Assembly (NCBI RefSeq): GCF_900142185.1
Contig: NZ_FQZZ01000001.1
Span: 124,001 to 188,000, forward strand
DNA: 64,000 nucleotides
Reading direction: 5' to 3'
Source of the DNA: Lutimaribacter pacificus
Lineage (GTDB): Bacteria; Pseudomonadota; Alphaproteobacteria; Rhodobacterales; Rhodobacteraceae
Shown here: in pieces, positions 27,472 to 36,191 of the stretch
How positions within the stretch are numbered: position 1 is the stretch's first letter
Layout: the number at the start of each line of letters is the position of its first letter
Program-made: the position numbers and the translations under genes
The notes under the pieces: model-generated
What the model saw: the letters and a program-made list of their open reading frames with translations, nothing else
What the model was told of the DNA's origin: nothing
The model's database searches: none

Positions 27472-28374
27472 ATGAAACTGGGAACGGTCGCCCATGAGGG
27501 CGTGGAAAAACCCGTCGCCGTGATCGACGGTGACACGCTGCTGGACCTGCGCGCGGCAGGGCTGGATATCCGCGACATGGTGCAGCTTGTGGAAATGGGC
27601 GAGGCGGGCCTCGAGGCGGTGCGCGACGCGCTGGCCAACCCGCAATTCGGCGCGACGCTGGGCATGGAGGACGTGGAGATGCGCGTGCCGATCCGGCCCG
27701 TGCAATACCGCGACTGCCTGGTGTTCGAGGCGCATCTGAAGAACTGCTTTACCGCAATGGAAAAGGTGACCGGCCGCGCGCACGAGATCCCGCCGGTCTG
27801 GTACGAGCAGCCGATCTATTACAAGGGCAACAGGCTGAGCTTCATCGGCCACGGGCAGGACGTGCGCTGGCCCAATTACGCCGATTTCCTGGACCTCGAG
27901 CTTGAGCTTGCGATCATCATCGGCAAGCGCGGCACGGATATCCCGGCCGGGGATGCGCCGGGATATATCTGGGGCTACACGATCCTCAACGATATGACCG
28001 CGCGGGATGCGCAGATGGTGGAAATGGCCGGCCAGCTCGGGCCCGCCAAGGGCAAGGATTTCGACACCGGCAATATCCTCGGCCCGTGGATCGTCACGGC
28101 GGACGAGATCGGCCACCCCGTCGCGCTGGATATGGAGGTGCGGGTGAACGGCACCCGCTGGGGCGGCGGCAGTTCCGCGCAGATGCATCACAGCTTTGCC
28201 GATATCATCGCGCATATCTCGCGCTCGGAAACGCTCTATCCCGGCGAGGTGATCGGCTCGGGCACGGTGGGCACCGGCTGCGGGCTGGAACTGGGCAAGC
28301 GGCTGGAGCCGGGCGATACGTTCGAGTTGGAGGTCGAGAAGATCGGGATTCTTGAGAACCGGATCGTGAAATGA
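27472..28374 (+). CDS. fumarylacetoacetate-hydrolase-family enzyme
   Basis: A 300-residue protein with a short N-terminal domain and the FAH fold. The metal and active-site stretches are DLELELAIIIGKRGTDIP (E-x-E ligands), GYTILNDMTARDAQ and the GSGTVGTGCGLELG tail. Relatives hydrolyse or decarboxylate 2,4-dioxo acids such as fumarylpyruvate or acylpyruvates. GAGGAG before ATG 27472 lies inside the preceding gene's end, so the two are closely coupled. It is the last gene of the TRAP cluster. Confidence 0.87.
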   Translation: MKLGTVAHEGVEKPVAVIDGDTLLDLRAAGLDIRDMVQLVEMGEAGLEAVRDALANPQFGATLGMEDVEMRVPIRPVQYRDCLVFEAHLKNCFTAMEKVTGRAHEIPPVWYEQPIYYKGNRLSFIGHGQDVRWPNYADFLDLELELAIIIGKRGTDIPAGDAPGYIWGYTILNDMTARDAQMVEMAGQLGPAKGKDFDTGNILGPWIVTADEIGHPVALDMEVRVNGTRWGGGSSAQMHHSFADIIAHISRSETLYPGEVIGSGTVGTGCGLELGKRLEPGDTFELEVEKIGILENRIVK

Positions 28375-28387
28375 CGCCACCGGGGCG

Positions 28388-28405
28388 AGGGGCGCTACCC
28401 CTTTT
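28388..28405 (+). terminator. terminator of the TRAP-cyclase-FAH operon
   Basis: AGGGG and CCCCT pair around CGCTA and TTT follows, 13 bp after the fumarylacetoacetase-family stop codon. The stem is short but GC-rich. Further hairpins follow at 28404-28420 (TTGGGCC-TGC-GGCCCAA) and 28448-28470. Confidence 0.5.
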
Positions 28406-28447
28406 GGGCCTGCGGCCCAATTCCCGGGGCTCCGCCCGTTCGGGCCT

Positions 28448-28470
28448 TGAAACGTCCACCGGACGTTTCA
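28448..28470. repeat. perfect 10-bp inverted repeat
   Basis: TGAAACGTCC and GGACGTTTCA pair perfectly around the 3-nt loop ACC, in the gap between two convergent genes. It lies inside the extended hairpin module that accompanies motif copy 3. Confidence 0.8.
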
Positions 28471-28504
28471 TCGCGCTATCGCGCGAACCGGCCCTCACCC
28501 CCCG

Positions 28505-28526
28505 GAGTATTTCGCGGAACGATGAA
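28505..28526 (-). repeat. stop-proximal motif, copy 3
   Basis: On the minus strand: TTCATCGTTCCG followed by CGAAATACTC (one base longer than the others). It begins 17 nt after the stop codon of the ABC permease on the same strand and is followed by CGGGGGGTGAGGG and several hairpins. Confidence 0.8.
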
Positions 28527-28543
28527 AGGCGGGGCCGGCGCAG

Positions 28544-29335
28544 TCAGCTGCGCCAGCGCAGCATCCGGGCTTCGATCCGGCTGATGGCCCAGCTGAGCAC
28601 CACCCCGAGCGCTGACAGGATCACCACACCGGCGAACAGCCGTTCGAGATCGTAGAGCGAGCCGGCCTCGAGGATATAGGCGCCGATGCCGTATTGCGCG
28701 CCCAGCATTTCCGCCGCGACCAGCAGGATGATCCCGATGCTGAGGGAAATGCGCATCCCCGACAGGATGCCGGGCAGCGCGCCGGGCAGCACGATCTTGG
28801 TCACGATCGACAGCCAGGGCAGGCCAAAGCTTTGCCCCATGCGGATCAGCGTGCGGTCCACGTTGTCGACCGCGCCGAAGGTGGCGACCACCGTGGGGGT
28901 AAAGGTGCCGAGCGCGATCAGCGCGTATTTCGATCCCTCGTCGATGCCGAACCAGATCACGAAAAGCGGCAGCAGTGCGATCTTGGGGATCGGGAACAGC
29001 GCGGCGACCAGCGGCACCAGCCCGGCGCGGGCCAGGCTGAACAGGCCGATCAGCACGCCGATGCCGATGCCCGCGGTGACCCCCATCGCGCTGCCCACGG
29101 CCAGCCGGCTGAGCGAGGGCAGGACATGCTGGAACAAGAGGCCGGATTGCCACAGGTCGATCAGCGTCCGCGCCACGTCCGAAGGGCGCGGCAGCGTGAG
29201 GCTGGAAATCCACCCCGCCCGCGTGCCCCATTCGACGATGGCGATCAGCAGGATGAAGACAAGCAACCCGACGCCGCGTTTCTGCACCGGGCGGAAGCCG
29301 CCGCCGCGAAAGGGGACGGGACGGGGATCAGCCAT
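28544..29335 (-). CDS. ABC importer permease (SsuC/TauC family)
   Basis: A 263-residue permease with about six membrane segments and the EAA loop DRTLIRMGQSFGLPWLSIVTKIVLPGALPGIL (in part). This belongs to the nitrate/sulfonate/taurine-type permeases. ATG 29335 is used because it overlaps the ATPase gene by 8 bp. It is the last gene of a three-gene unit transcribed as binding protein, ATPase, permease. The transported solute is not known. Confidence 0.9.
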   Translation of the reverse strand: MADPRPVPFRGGGFRPVQKRGVGLLVFILLIAIVEWGTRAGWISSLTLPRPSDVARTLIDLWQSGLLFQHVLPSLSRLAVGSAMGVTAGIGIGVLIGLFSLARAGLVPLVAALFPIPKIALLPLFVIWFGIDEGSKYALIALGTFTPTVVATFGAVDNVDRTLIRMGQSFGLPWLSIVTKIVLPGALPGILSGMRISLSIGIILLVAAEMLGAQYGIGAYILEAGSLYDLERLFAGVVILSALGVVLSWAISRIEARMLRWRS

Positions 29336-30095
29336 GCGCCAGCTCCGCATCGGCGGCCCTGGCCTCTTCGCGCATCAGGTGCCACAGGTGATCCTGCGCG
29401 CGGGCCAGTTCGGGGTCGGTGGCGTCGCGGGCATCGAGGGGGGTGTCGATCCCGACCACCTCGCGGATGCGGCCGGGGCGGCGCGACAGCACCACGATCC
29501 TGTGGCCGAGGCGCACCGCCTCGGACAGGTTGTGGGTGACGTAGACGGCGGTAAAGGGCGTGCGTGTCCACAGGCCCACAAGGTCGTCCATCAGCAATTC
29601 GCGGGTCTGTGCGTCGAGCGCGGAGAGCGGTTCGTCCATCAGCATGACCGCGGGGTTCACCGCCAGCGCGCGGGCGATGGCGACGCGCTGCTTCATGCCG
29701 CCCGACAATTGCCGGGGCAGGGCGCCCGCGAAATCCGACAGGTTGGTGCGTGCCAGCACATCGGCGATGCGATCCGCGCGGTCTTGCCGCGAAACCGCGC
29801 GGTCTTCGAGCACAAGCGAGATGTTGCCCGCGACCGTGCGCCAGGGCAGCAGCGCGAAATCCTGGAACACGAAGGTCAGCGGGTTCAGGCAATCGGGCGG
29901 CGGGTCGCCCAGTTGCATGATCTGCCCCGCGCTGGGCCGCTCCAGCCCGCCGATCATGCGCAGCAGCGTGGATTTTCCACAGCCCGACGGGCCGACGATG
30001 CAGACGATCCGGCCCGAGGGAATGGCAAGCGAAATGTCGGACAGCACCTCGACCGCATCGTAGCGATGGGTCAGGCCTTGGATCGTCAGGTCCAT
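29328..30095 (-). CDS. ABC importer ATP-binding protein (SsuB/TauB family)
   Basis: A 255-residue ABC ATPase with GPSGCGKST, VFQDFALLPWRTVAGNISL (Q-loop with the SsuB-type LLPWRTV), signature [15 protein letters not shown] and VMLMDEPLSALD. VYVTHNLSEAV holds the H-loop. It energises the adjacent permease. It overlaps the permease gene by 8 bp and follows the binding-protein gene by 45 bp. Confidence 0.93.
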   Translation of the reverse strand: MDLTIQGLTHRYDAVEVLSDISLAIPSGRIVCIVGPSGCGKSTLLRMIGGLERPSAGQIMQLGDPPPDCLNPLTFVFQDFALLPWRTVAGNISLVLEDRAVSRQDRADRIADVLARTNLSDFAGALPRQLSGGMKQRVAIARALAVNPAVMLMDEPLSALDAQTRELLMDDLVGLWTRTPFTAVYVTHNLSEAVRLGHRIVVLSRRPGRIREVVGIDTPLDARDATDPELARAQDHLWHLMREEARAADAELAHG

Positions 30096-30140
30096 CGGGG
30101 CTCCCTGTGGGGCGGGCCGCGCGGGCCCGCACCGGGTTGG

Positions 30141-31154
30141 TCACATCGTGGCGACGTAGGACGGATCGACCAGCGTGTCCATGGTGACGCTGTCCTTGAC
30201 CAGCCCTTCGGCCTTGAACCAGTCGAGCTGGTCCTGCACCGAGGTGGTGTTGAGCGCCGCGCCCGCGTTGACGCGCATCGCGCCGTTCACGATGCCGGCC
30301 TTGGCGGCCTCGTAGTCACGGTCGGTATAGACGTATTTGTGGATCAGTTTGACCATGTCCTCGGCGGCGTCCTCGCCCGCGGTCCGGTCGACCAGCGCGG
30401 CGTTGAAATCGTCGGCACCCTTTGCGAAGGCGGCCAGGAACGCCTCGGTCTTGGCGCGCTCGTTCGCGGCGTTCGCGGCCGAGGTAAAGACCGTCGTCAC
30501 CTGGTAGTCGGGGATGTAATCGGCCACGTCGCCGATGATATGCACCGCGCCCGATCCGGCCAGCGGCTTGGCGATATGCGGCACGATCGACCAGGCGTCG
30601 ACCTGCCCCGATTTCATCGCGCCGATGATGGCGCCGACCTTTTGCAGGGGGGTGAAGGTCATCTCGATCCCTTCGGCCTGCGCGATCTTGGACCCCATGT
30701 AGTGGAAGGACGACCCGGCCTGCGTGACCGCCCATTTCTTGCCCGCCAGTTGCGCGGGGCTGGTCAGCCCGGCCTGGAACGCGGCGTCCGAGGCCAGGAT
30801 CTTTTGCCCGTCGATACCCTTTTCCTCGGACAGCCCGCCGCCGATCACCTTGGCCGCGCCCTTTTCGGCAAGGCTGATCAGCCCGCCGGATATCGCGGTT
30901 ACGGCGTAATCGGCGTCGCCCGAGGCGATCGCCACCGCCATCGGCTGCGCGGCCTGGAAGAACTTGAACTCGACATCGAGCCCCGCCTCGGCGAAATATC
31001 CGCGCTCATAGGCGACGAAGCTGGGTGCGTGGCTGGTAAAGCGCAGCGCCCCCACGGTCAGTTTCGTGTTGGCCAGCGCCGGCGTGCCCAGCATCGGCAG
31101 CGTGGCGGCGCCCGCCATAAGGCCCAGCGTGTTGCGGCGTGTAAAACGGGTCAT
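30141..31154 (-). CDS. ABC importer binding protein (SsuA/NMT1 family)
   Basis: A 337-residue binding protein with a twin-arginine-type signal (TRRNTLGLMAGAATL) ending near ALAN. The body is NMT1/SsuA-like: FTSHAPSFVAYERGYFAEAGLDVEF, SGDADYAVTAISGG and MKSGQVDAWSIV. Relatives bind alkanesulfonates, taurine, nitrate or pyrimidine precursors. The Tat signal suggests export in folded form. The neighbouring carbamoylase-family gene is 1.9 kb away and divergently separated by an exporter gene, so it gives no firm hint. Confidence 0.88.
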   Translation of the reverse strand: MTRFTRRNTLGLMAGAATLPMLGTPALANTKLTVGALRFTSHAPSFVAYERGYFAEAGLDVEFKFFQAAQPMAVAIASGDADYAVTAISGGLISLAEKGAAKVIGGGLSEEKGIDGQKILASDAAFQAGLTSPAQLAGKKWAVTQAGSSFHYMGSKIAQAEGIEMTFTPLQKVGAIIGAMKSGQVDAWSIVPHIAKPLAGSGAVHIIGDVADYIPDYQVTTVFTSAANAANERAKTEAFLAAFAKGADDFNAALVDRTAGEDAAEDMVKLIHKYVYTDRDYEAAKAGIVNGAMRVNAGAALNTTSVQDQLDWFKAEGLVKDSVTMDTLVDPSYVATM

Positions 31155-31295
31155 CGGATCCTCCCCCCGGCTATCTCGGTTGCGTGGGGAGATTTGACCG
31201 AATGGTCGGGGAAATCAACCCGCGACAGAGCGTCGCTTGCCCGGGGCGCGCGGAAAGCTTAAACCCCTCACGCGCGAACGAGGAAGGATATCCAG

Positions 31296-33086
31296 ATGGC
31301 AGAGGCGGCGCCCGCGGGCGAACAGGAGCGCGAGAAATCCAAACGCGTGGGCGCGTTGCGCCGGCTTTGGCCCTTCATGAAACCCTATCGCAAGCTGATG
31401 GTCGCGGCGGGGCTGGCGCTGACCCTGACTGCCTGCCTGTCGCTGGCGTTGCCGATGGCGGTGCGGCGCGTGGTCGACAATTTCGGGGCCGAGGACGGCG
31501 CGCTGCTGGATCGCTATTTCGGCGCGGCGATGGTGTTGGCGGGGCTGCTGGCGATCGGCACGGGGCTGCGTTACGCGCTGGTCACGCGGCTGGGCGAACG
31601 GGTGGTCGCCGATATCCGCAAGGCCGTGTTCGACCGCGTGCTGTCGATGAGCCCGGCCTTTTACGAACGCATCATGACCGGCGAGGTGCTGAGCAGGATC
31701 ACCACCGACACCACGCTCATCCTGTCGGTGATCGGTTCGTCGATATCCATCGCGCTGCGCAACATCCTGATCTTCATCGGCGGGCTGACGCTGATGCTGC
31801 TGACCTCGGCCAAGCTGACGGGGCTGGTGCTGCTGCTGGTGCCCGTCGTGATCGTGCCGATCCTGACGCTGGGCCGCAAGCTGCGCAAGCTCAGCCGCGA
31901 GAACCAGGACTGGATCGCCGAAAGCTCGGGCAGCGCGTCCGAGGCGCTGTCGAGCGTGCAGACGGTGCAGGCCTTCACCCATGAAAGCCACACGCGCGCG
32001 GCCTTTTCCGATGTGACCGAGAAAAGCTATGACGCGGCGCGGCGGCGGATCACCACCCGCGCGGTGATGACGGTGATCGTCATCTTCCTTGTGTTTTCCG
32101 GGGTTGTGGGCGTGTTGTGGATCGGCGCCAACGATGTGCGCGAGGGCATGATGACGCCCGGCGCGCTGGTGCAGTTCGTGATCTATTCGGTGATGGTCGC
32201 GGGCGGCGTGGGCGCGCTGTCGGAGATCTGGGGCGAGCTGCAGCGCGCCGCCGGAGCCACCGAGCGGCTGGTCGAGCTGCTGGAAACCGAGGACGCGGTA
32301 CAGGACCCCGGAAACCCGGTCTCCCTGCCTGCGCCCGTGCGTGGTGAAATCGCGTTCGAGGGCGTGTCCTTCGAATATCCCGCGCGGCCCGATATCCCGG
32401 CGCTGGAAGCGGTCGACCTGTCGATTCGCCCCGGTGAAACGGTGGCGCTGGTGGGGCCCTCCGGTGCGGGCAAGACGACGGTGATCCAGATGATCCTGCG
32501 GTTCTACGACCCGCAGAAGGGCCGCGTGACGCTGGACGGCGTGGCGCTGACCGACATGGCGCGCGACGGGTTCCGCCGCCACCTGGCGCTGGTGCCGCAG
32601 GACCCGGTGATCTTTGCCACCACCGCACGCGAGAATATCCGCTTCGGTCGGCCCGAGGCGAGCGACGCCGAGGTCGAGGCCGCGGCGCGCGCGGCGGCCG
32701 CGCATGATTTCATAATGGCGCTGCCCGAGGGCTATGACAGCCAGGTGGGCGAACGCGGCGTGATGCTGTCGGGCGGGCAAAAACAGCGCATCGCCATTGC
32801 CCGCGCGATCCTGCGCGACGCGCCGGTGCTGCTGCTGGACGAGGCGACCAGCGCGCTGGACGCCGAAAGCGAGCGCGCGGTGCAAAGCGCGGTGGATACG
32901 CTGGCCGAGGGGCGCACGACGATCATCGTGGCGCACCGGCTGGCGACGGTGAAAAAGGCCGACCGCATCATCGTGATGGAGGCCGGCCGGATCGTGGCGC
33001 AGGGCACCCATGACGAGCTGGTGGCGCAGGACGGGCTTTACGCGCGGCTGGCGCGGCTGCAGTTCACCGACGGGCAGGCCGCGTAA
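31296..33086 (+). CDS. MsbA-like ABC exporter half-transporter
   Basis: A 596-residue fused permease-ATPase. Residues 35-310 hold six membrane helices of an ABC type I exporter, and residues 340-590 hold the ATPase: GPSGAGKTT, LVPQDPVIFATTARENIRFG, LSGGQKQRIAIARAI, LLLDEATSALD. This is the lipid A/multidrug exporter layout, working as a homodimer. Its 3' end faces the hydrolase gene at a distance of 3 bp. The Shine-Dalgarno GGAAGGA lies before ATG 31296. Substrate unknown; lipid or drug export is likely by family. Confidence 0.92.
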   Translation: MAEAAPAGEQEREKSKRVGALRRLWPFMKPYRKLMVAAGLALTLTACLSLALPMAVRRVVDNFGAEDGALLDRYFGAAMVLAGLLAIGTGLRYALVTRLGERVVADIRKAVFDRVLSMSPAFYERIMTGEVLSRITTDTTLILSVIGSSISIALRNILIFIGGLTLMLLTSAKLTGLVLLLVPVVIVPILTLGRKLRKLSRENQDWIAESSGSASEALSSVQTVQAFTHESHTRAAFSDVTEKSYDAARRRITTRAVMTVIVIFLVFSGVVGVLWIGANDVREGMMTPGALVQFVIYSVMVAGGVGALSEIWGELQRAAGATERLVELLETEDAVQDPGNPVSLPAPVRGEIAFEGVSFEYPARPDIPALEAVDLSIRPGETVALVGPSGAGKTTVIQMILRFYDPQKGRVTLDGVALTDMARDGFRRHLALVPQDPVIFATTARENIRFGRPEASDAEVEAAARAAAAHDFIMALPEGYDSQVGERGVMLSGGQKQRIAIARAILRDAPVLLLDEATSALDAESERAVQSAVDTLAEGRTTIIVAHRLATVKKADRIIVMEAGRIVAQGTHDELVAQDGLYARLARLQFTDGQAA

Positions 33087-33089
33087 CCG

Positions 33090-34286
33090 TTACAGCCGGG
33101 CGACGGCGCGTGCCAGCACCGCCATCCCGGTCACGAGGTCGGATTCGTCGGTATCCTCGGCGAAATCGTGGCTGATCCCGTCGATCGAGGGCACGAAGAG
33201 CATCGCCGCCGGCATCAGTTTCGCCACGTTGGCCGCGTCATGCAGCGCGCCCGACTGCATCCGCCGCCAGCGCCCCGGACATACCGCTTCCGCTGCATCG
33301 GCCAGCGCGGATTGCAGGGGGGCGGCCATGTCCACGGGCTCCAGCCCCAGCATGGTGCCAAACTCCACCTGCAGGCCGCTTTCGCCTGCGATGTCTGACG
33401 CCGTGTCGCGGATGATCGTTTCCATCCGGCGCAGGCGGTCGCCATCGCCGTCGCGCCACTGCATCGAGAATGTGCAGCGCCCGGGCACGATGGAATGGGC
33501 GTTGGGATGCACCTCGACATGGCCGTTGGTCCAGACCGTCTGCGGTGCCACCACGTTGCGGAACCTTTCGTTGATCGCGGTGACGAAAGCCACCATCGCC
33601 TGCACCGCGTCCTTGCGCCGGTGCATCGGCGTGGTGCCGGCGTGGTTCTGTTCGCCGGAAAAGGTGATCCGCATGTCGCGGATGCCGACGATATCGGTCA
33701 CGACGCCTGCCGCCTCGCCCGCCTCGTAAAGCCACGGGCCCTGTTCGATATGCACCTCGACGAAGCCGCTGAACCGGCCGGGATCGACGAAATCGCCCGC
33801 CAGGTGGGACATCGCGCCGCGCGCCTCGGCGAAGGTGATGCCGTCGCGGTCGGTCAGCGTGTCGGCTGCGTCCAGCGCCAGCGCGCCCGACCAGATGGTC
33901 GAGCCTGTGGTGACGCCGAACCGCCCCTCCTCGTCCTGGAAGTTTGCCACCGATACGGGCGGGCCGCCCGCCTCGGACGCGGCGCGGGCCAGTTCCAGCC
34001 CGCAGATCACGCCAAGCGCACCGTCCAGCCAGCCGCCCTCGGGCTGGGTGTCGGAATGCGAGCCGACCAGCAGCGATTTCGGCGCGTCCGACAGGCCGAA
34101 CAGGCTGCCCACCGGGTCGAAATGCGGGGTCAGGCCGGCCTCCTGCATCTTTTGGGCCAGCCACTCCCGCGCGGCGATGTCGGGGGCGGAATAGGCCGGG
34201 CGCACCACGCCCTTGCCGATGCCTGATGCGCCGAACCCGCGCAGCTCGTGAAGGTCGCTCAGGAATCGGTCGGGGTTGATCTGCAT
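33090..34286 (-). CDS. hydantoinase/carbamoylase-family zinc amidohydrolase
   Basis: A 398-residue M20-type enzyme of the N-carbamoyl amino-acid/beta-ureidopropionase/allantoate amidohydrolase family. Metal ligands sit in [29 protein letters not shown] and EVHIEQGP, and a C-terminal [28 protein letters not shown] completes the family pattern, in part. AAGGAG stands six bases before ATG 34286. The frame is open far upstream on this strand, but only because it is antisense to the dehydrogenase genes. Precise substrate (ureido acid versus allantoate) cannot be read. Confidence 0.9.
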   Translation of the reverse strand: MQINPDRFLSDLHELRGFGASGIGKGVVRPAYSAPDIAAREWLAQKMQEAGLTPHFDPVGSLFGLSDAPKSLLVGSHSDTQPEGGWLDGALGVICGLELARAASEAGGPPVSVANFQDEEGRFGVTTGSTIWSGALALDAADTLTDRDGITFAEARGAMSHLAGDFVDPGRFSGFVEVHIEQGPWLYEAGEAAGVVTDIVGIRDMRITFSGEQNHAGTTPMHRRKDAVQAMVAFVTAINERFRNVVAPQTVWTNGHVEVHPNAHSIVPGRCTFSMQWRDGDGDRLRRMETIIRDTASDIAGESGLQVEFGTMLGLEPVDMAAPLQSALADAAEAVCPGRWRRMQSGALHDAANVAKLMPAAMLFVPSIDGISHDFAEDTDESDLVTGMAVLARAVARL

Positions 34287-34409
34287 GGGGCGCTCCTTGT
34301 CGTGACGCGACGGAGCCAACACCAAGAGCGGCCCGCGTGCAAGCGGGCCATTGCATCCCCGCGCTGCTCCTCCTAATCCGTTTACGACGCCAAATGGGGA
34401 AGGAATGCG

Positions 34410-35063
34410 ATGTCCACCATCACGCTTGTGCGCCACGGACAGGCCAACACCGCCGCGCGGGACGAGGCGGATTACGACCGGCTGAGCGCGCTGGGCCACA
34501 GGCAGTCCGAATGGCTGGGCGATCACCTGCGCGACACCCGCGAACATTACACCCGCGTCTATACCGGCACGCTGACGCGGCATCGTGAAACGGTGGCGTC
34601 GATGGGGTTCGGCGCCGACGCGGCGGCCGATGCGCGGCTGAACGAGCTGGAGTTCTTTACGCTTGCCCACGCCCTGCGGGCCGAGCATGGCGTGCCGTTG
34701 CCCGCCACGCGCGAGGATTTCGTGGGGTATATGCCGCGGCTGTTGCAGGCATGGGCGGATGGACAAATCGAGGGCGCGCCGGAACCTTTCGACAGGTTCG
34801 AGGCCCGGATCACCGACGCGCTGGCCGATATCGCCGGCGGGCACGGGCCGGCGCTGATCGTCACCTCGGGCGGGCTGATCGGCATGGCGGTGCGGCAGGT
34901 GATGGGGCTGGATATAACGGCCTTTGCGCGCACCGCGATCGCGATCATGAACACCTCGGTCCACCGGCTGCACCCGATCGGCGATGCGATGTCGCTGACG
35001 CAGTTCAATGCCGTGCCGCATCTGGACCGGCCCGAACGGCAATTCGCCCAGACCCATCTTTAA
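34410..35063 (+). CDS. histidine-phosphatase-fold protein with altered second histidine
   Basis: A 217-residue protein with LVRHGQANT (His9) and [11 protein letters not shown], the phosphoglycerate-mutase-like phosphatase opening. The second catalytic histidine, normally in a SHGG motif, is replaced: VTSGG puts Ser153 there. Activity may therefore be lost or changed, and the fold may serve binding. It starts a co-directional row with the two saccharopine-pathway genes 48 bp downstream. Function unknown. Confidence 0.8.
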   Translation: MSTITLVRHGQANTAARDEADYDRLSALGHRQSEWLGDHLRDTREHYTRVYTGTLTRHRETVASMGFGADAAADARLNELEFFTLAHALRAEHGVPLPATREDFVGYMPRLLQAWADGQIEGAPEPFDRFEARITDALADIAGGHGPALIVTSGGLIGMAVRQVMGLDITAFARTAIAIMNTSVHRLHPIGDAMSLTQFNAVPHLDRPERQFAQTHL

Positions 35064-35111
35064 GCCGGGCGCAGGCGGCGCTAGGTTGCTGCCAAACCAA
35101 GCGGGGACACC

Positions 35112-36167
35112 ATGACACATCTGTGGGTGCGCGCCGAGCAGCGCGAGAACGAAGAGCGGGTCGGCCTGACGCCCGAGGGCTGCGCCGCGCTGATCGCGCA
35201 GGGTATCCGCGTGACGGTCGAGGACAGTTCGGTGCGCGCGATCCCCATCGGCGGCTATCGCGCGGCGGGTGCCGAAATCGCGCCGGAAAACAGCTGGCCG
35301 GATGCCCCGGTCGACGCGATCATCTTCGGCCTGAAGGAGCTGCCCGAGGACGGCACGCCGCTGCCGCATCGCCACATCATGTTCGGCCATGCCTACAAGG
35401 GCCAGCCCGCCGGGCAGGATCTGCTGCGCCGGTTCCGGGCCGCGGGCGGCACGCTTTACGACCTGGAATACCTTGTTAACGAGGATGGCCGCCGGGTGGC
35501 GGCGTTCGGATACTGGGCCGGGTTCGCGGGCGCGGCGGTGACGCTGACGGCCTGGGCCGCGCAGCAGCGGGGCGGCATTTGCGGGCCGGTGGGTGTCCAT
35601 GCCGGGCGCGATGCGCTGGTATCCTCGCTGACGCAGGAGATGGCGGCCACCGGCGCCGAGTGTCCCCGTGCCATCGTTATCGGCGCGCTGGGGCGGGTGG
35701 GCACCGGCGCGTCGGATCTGTGCGAGGCGGTGGGTGTGCAGGTCACCCGCTGGGACATGGCCGAAACCGCAAGTGGCGGGCCGTTTCCGCAAGTGTTGGC
35801 GCACGAGGTATTCCTGAACTGCATCCTTGCCCAGCCCGGTTGCCCGGTCTTCGTGCCGGCGGATGCGAAAACTGCGCCGCGCAAACTGACCGCCATCGGC
35901 GATATCGCCTGCGATCCGACCTCGGATTTTTCGCCGGTCAAGGTCTATGACCGCACGACCACCTGGGCCGAACCGGTGTTGCGCGTGCAGGACGATCCGG
36001 TGCTGGATGTGATGGCGATCGACAATTTGCCGTCCATGCTGCCGGTGGAAAGCTCGCAGGATTACGCGGCGCAGCTTTTGCCATCGCTGCTGACGCTGGG
36101 CGACCCGGACAGCGGCGTCTGGGGGCGGGCGAAGGCGACATTCGACGACCATATCGCGCGCCTCTGA
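35112..36167 (+). CDS. saccharopine dehydrogenase, lysine-forming type (LYS1-like)
   Basis: A 351-residue enzyme with the AlaDH/PNT N-terminal domain of LYS1 and lysine-oxoglutarate reductase ([19 protein letters not shown]). [26 protein letters not shown] and [18 protein letters not shown] (NAD site) follow. It interconverts saccharopine with lysine and 2-oxoglutarate. Together with the next gene it forms a split LKR/SDH pair. In marine Rhodobacteraceae such pairs have been linked to lysine degradation, so the direction is probably catabolic. This is inferred from context. Confidence 0.88.
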   Translation: MTHLWVRAEQRENEERVGLTPEGCAALIAQGIRVTVEDSSVRAIPIGGYRAAGAEIAPENSWPDAPVDAIIFGLKELPEDGTPLPHRHIMFGHAYKGQPAGQDLLRRFRAAGGTLYDLEYLVNEDGRRVAAFGYWAGFAGAAVTLTAWAAQQRGGICGPVGVHAGRDALVSSLTQEMAATGAECPRAIVIGALGRVGTGASDLCEAVGVQVTRWDMAETASGGPFPQVLAHEVFLNCILAQPGCPVFVPADAKTAPRKLTAIGDIACDPTSDFSPVKVYDRTTTWAEPVLRVQDDPVLDVMAIDNLPSMLPVESSQDYAAQLLPSLLTLGDPDSGVWGRAKATFDDHIARL

Positions 36168-36191
36168 GCGCGCCGGGAAAGGGAGAGCGAG

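Noticed and set aside
28686-31262. 858-residue plus-strand open frame opposite the ABC importer genes
   Set aside because: Composed of reverse-strand coding with no motif; the three ABC genes on the minus strand have full signatures.
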